From Castor canadensis (Eukaryota; Chordata; Mammalia; Rodentia; Castoridae), in contig NC_133392.1 of assembly GCF_047511655.1 (NCBI RefSeq), forward strand, positions 95,101,042-95,165,041: DNA of 64,000 nucleotides, written 5' to 3'. The notes beneath the pieces are model-generated. The model made no database searches, had not been told where the DNA came from, and worked only from the letters and a program-made list of their open reading frames with translations. The translations under genes were made by a program, and so were the position numbers. This document shows, in pieces, positions 61,105 to 64,000 of this stretch (the first letter of the stretch is position 1; every line of letters starts with the position of its first letter).

Positions 61105-61225
61105 ATTATTATTGTTGTTGTGCTGGTTGGAGGTACATTGTAGAATTTACAAAGGTTCTTACAATGTATCAAATATATAATTTAACCCCTCCACTGCTCT
61201 CTTTCATACCCCCTGCCCTAATCAT
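61105..61225 (-). mobile_element. LINE L1 3' UTR stub, antisense
   Basis: TTATTATTGTTGTTGTGCTG, then GGAGGTACATTGTAGAATTT and ACAAAGGTTCTTACAATGTA. Confidence 0.85.
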
Positions 61226-61400
61226 AGTCATCCCACTGTACTGTAGAACATTAGCAGTTATTTCTTCCATTTAACTGGACCCCTGACATTCTTTATCTCT
61301 ACCTACTCAGGCGCTGGTAACCACTATTCTAGGTATATTTAAAAAACCTGAGACCATCTTGTGAGTTCACACATTGGTCACCCAGATAACTAAGTTATTA

Positions 61401-62185
61401 TTATTTTTAATCTTTAATAGTTCATCATATTTACCATCAATTGCAACAAAACAAGTGGAGCTCTCATAAAATATTAAAAGAAAATCACCACTGCTTTCAT
61501 AAAGGAGTTGTTTGTAAGCATCTTTCAAAGGCTTTCAGAGATAACTGGGGTGGGAGATACTTTGAAAAAATGTAGAGGTCCTACATTGGTAGATAAAACA
61601 GGGAAAATAATTTCCTCATCAATCAATTAGAACTGTTACTATGACAATATATCAATGGTGAAGCCACTTTTAAAATGTAAATTGCAGCTAAAAATATCAA
61701 CTAACAATATACTTCAGTAGTTCATGTAACATAAAGATGTTAATAATATTGATTTTACGTAATTTCATTTTATTAAATCATAGTATTTATTTTTATTTAA
61801 AATGTAACATTTTAAGATTATTTCCCTTTAAAATCTACTTGACTTTTCTTTATTAGTAATCAGCAAAATATTTAGTTGTCTATCTTAACATAGTGATGTG
61901 TCAGTCATAACTTTTTAGGGTCCAAAAAGATGTCAGAACATATGTTAGCTAAGTTTTGTGTGAGTGATTAGTGAAAGCATGATTCATATCAACCACACGT
62001 ACCTAATGGTAGTGCAATATTTAAAATAGAATATATAAACCATACAATGTTTATGTCTGGTTTAAAATTTCTCTTAATCATTTGTTATATTCTTAAAATT
62101 AGAAATCAGCTAATGTTTTATGTTATGCATTCTTAAAAAGTACTTTTTCAAATAGGTAACTTTCAAATTCCTAAAATTATAGAGT
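61401..62185. other. Unassigned sequence
   Basis: No feature recognised. Confidence 0.5.
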
Positions 62186-62268
62186 TGGGGATATAGCTCA
62201 GTGATAGAGTACTTGCCTAGTATGCACAAGTTCCTGGGTTCAATCCTTAGTACTGTAAAAAAACAAAT
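62186..62268 (+). mobile_element. ID-type SINE, sense
   Basis: GTTGGGGATATAGCTCAGTG, then AGTACTTGCCTAGTATGCAC and GGGTTCAATCCTTAGTACTG, then an A tail. Box A and box B regions are well kept. Confidence 0.93.
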
Positions 62269-64000
62269 AAAATTACATATACTAGTTAAATGATTTGATA
62301 TGCAACAACAGTTTCATTTTCTTTTTCCTTTAGTATTTGGCATTCTAATTATACCAGAATAAAATAATCCATTAATTTTACACTAAATGATACTAAAGAG
62401 TATGACAATCCTCAGGGAACCCAGTGTAGCCAATGAATACAGAATATGCTCAGAAATGTGTTGCTGCACTGACAATCTTAATACAAAGCGACCTTCAGAA
62501 TTTTTAATGTGATGTGAGGATAAAAGTTTTCTATGAGAGAATATGAAAGAAACAGTAGGATGCTGTGGTTATTTCTTGAAATGTTTTCTACAGCAACTCA
62601 AACGCATGCCTGCTTAATGATTCAACAAAAGAAAGCAATCTGTTCATTTTACTTGGGAAGATCCGGTGACTTTGCCAGGGTTAAACGTACTAAGGTCACA
62701 TGATTCAAGATTGCAGAAAAGAAATTAACTAATGGAAAAATATAAGCAAGGACATTTTGAGGGCTCAATATCTAGAATGGTTTGCATCAGGCCATGAATT
62801 TGGAAAAAAAAAACTGAAGTAGGAAGAAATCAAGGAGGAATCTTTAGTTTCTGGCAAACTCATGGAAATTAATATACAATATGCTTTTGACCCTGTCACG
62901 GGTAACAATTGTGACAAGGATTACAAGACATTAGTAGGGTTGATTTATAGGTACATAAACATTTGCTTATTACAGAACAAAATACTGTGCTTGGCAAAAG
63001 GAGTTTTAGTTATCTTAAGAACAAATATGAACTGATAGCACAAAGAATTTAGTTTGTAAAAATAATGAATTATAGAGTCTTCAATTACTTCAGCAAAGAT
63101 TTCACTGAGCATCCAAAACTAATTTTAATGTTTCTGGAGTTTCCATAGAAATTCTTGAAACTCAGAAACAAAAAATTATTTCAAGTCTTGAACACAACTG
63201 AGATGTGAGAAAATGGTGGTCGTGTTTCAAGCTGTTCCTGAAGTTGTGGAAAACAGAAACAAAATGAGTTGTGGGAATACACCCAAGAAGCTATAAATAA
63301 GTAATTGTATTTTTCACATTTTGATCTACAAAAGTTTTGTTGTTCCTCTTCTCAGCCAGAGCACACTTTATGGCTTATTGTATTTTATACTGACTTTGAG
63401 TGCTTTGTTCTGGTGAATTTACACTTAAAAACATACATATGCTTTCCTACTGTTTTTTTCCAGACCAATTAATCAAGAAAATTCAAGCCAGAGAGGGACT
63501 ATTGGTCATCTAAATAAGGAGATAAATTTTAGAACTTTGAAATGATGTCGCAAGCCTTAAGGAATTCTCCTTCAGAACATCTATCTTTTCACAAATCCAT
63601 TCAGATAGGAGTGTACCAGGGCATTTGACGACAGTGACAATCAGCCTCTCACAAAGCAGTCTGTAGGGCTTTACTTTCTTGTCAGAACCAATCAATGGCC
63701 TTCAGAACAAAAACTCAGCAGTACTGAGACTAAGAGAAAGGAAAAGGGGCATTTTGTGGTCCAGGATGCATTTCATAAAGCCTAAACTCTAAGTGACAGA
63801 TGAGGAATTTAAGCTGCTTAGAATAATTCTACAAATGAGGTGTGTGAAAGAAGTTTTCAATAAAGTCAGTCTCACTTCACAGAGGGTTATGAGTCTTCCT
63901 GATGGCATTCTCTGATGTCATTAAAGAACTGGCAAAGTGTAAAGCTTCTCCAACACAGTTTTTCACACTCACCTCCTATATGTTTATATATATGTGATAT
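62269..64000. other. Unassigned sequence
   Basis: No gene or repeat recognised. The 61-codon reverse frame at 63510-63695 shows no domain. Confidence 0.5.

Larger units (their letters stand above)
60850..61400 (-). mobile_element. Older L1MA/B-type 3' UTR, antisense, interrupted
   Basis: ATTGACATGTAGTCATTGCA, then TATTTATGGGGTACAGGATG, and after the interruption GCGCTGGTAACCACTATTCT follow the complement of an older L1 3' UTR. A rodent-type L1 stub and an ID-like piece lie in between. Confidence 0.5.

Overview
The window is AT-rich mammalian nuclear DNA with no intact protein-coding gene that I can support. The interspersed repeats point to a rodent. There are 7SL-derived B1-like units, ID-type tRNA-derived units, and dimeric SINEs joining a B1-like left half (GGCTCATGCCTGTAAT type) to a dID-like right half (CCTGAGTTCAAACCCCAGTA type). 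This dimer, together with the L1 3' UTR ending in CACAATGTACCCCCAGCACA, fits the beaver line (Castor) best. Another castorimorph rodent is possible. The species call is my recollection of these families, not a search result.

Layout. 1-5.2 kb: a 5'-truncated sense L1, a B1-dID SINE, an antisense L1 3' UTR and a sense L1 3' UTR. 5.2-5.9 kb: a stretch that looks like decayed coding sequence of unknown origin. 6.5-9.2 kb: MIRs, an ancient antisense L1M and an L1 3' stub. 10.8-12.8 kb: an L1 with a 5' inversion of the twin-priming type. 13.9-15.8 kb: a probable DNA transposon with long, subrepeated terminal inverted repeats, split by a SINE. 16.9-17.6 kb: a Tigger DNA transposon with a transposase remnant. 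19.9-20.5 kb: an LTR-like fossil and a SINE. 26.3-30.8 kb: a MaLR LTR, then an antisense L1 holding a SINE that itself holds a processed TPT1 pseudogene, plus a second L1 3' end further along. 31-42 kb: mostly unique sequence with MIR and ID pieces. 42.7-45.3 kb: two MLT1-type LTRs and two U6 pseudogenes whose neighbourhoods share a SINE junction. 46.1 kb: a TA microsatellite. 46.3-47.1 kb: an ancient L1M fragment. 47.5-52.4 kb: a 4.8 kb L1 with recognisable ORF1 C-terminus and ORF2 endonuclease and reverse-transcriptase regions, bracketed by a target-site duplication. 52.4-64 kb: L1 stubs, SINEs, LTR fossils and unique sequence.

The window reads as a gene desert or long intron shaped by L1-driven retrotransposition. 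L1 machinery also explains the SINEs and the TPT1 copy. The best-supported unusual structures are the triple nest at 27-28.4 kb, the partial DNA-level copy of a SINE/U6 junction inserted into an LTR at 45.0 kb, the inverted L1 at 10.8 kb and the long-TIR element at 13.9-15.8 kb. I found no convincing new biological system. Boundaries were read by eye and are good to roughly 10-30 bases unless a duplication fixes them.
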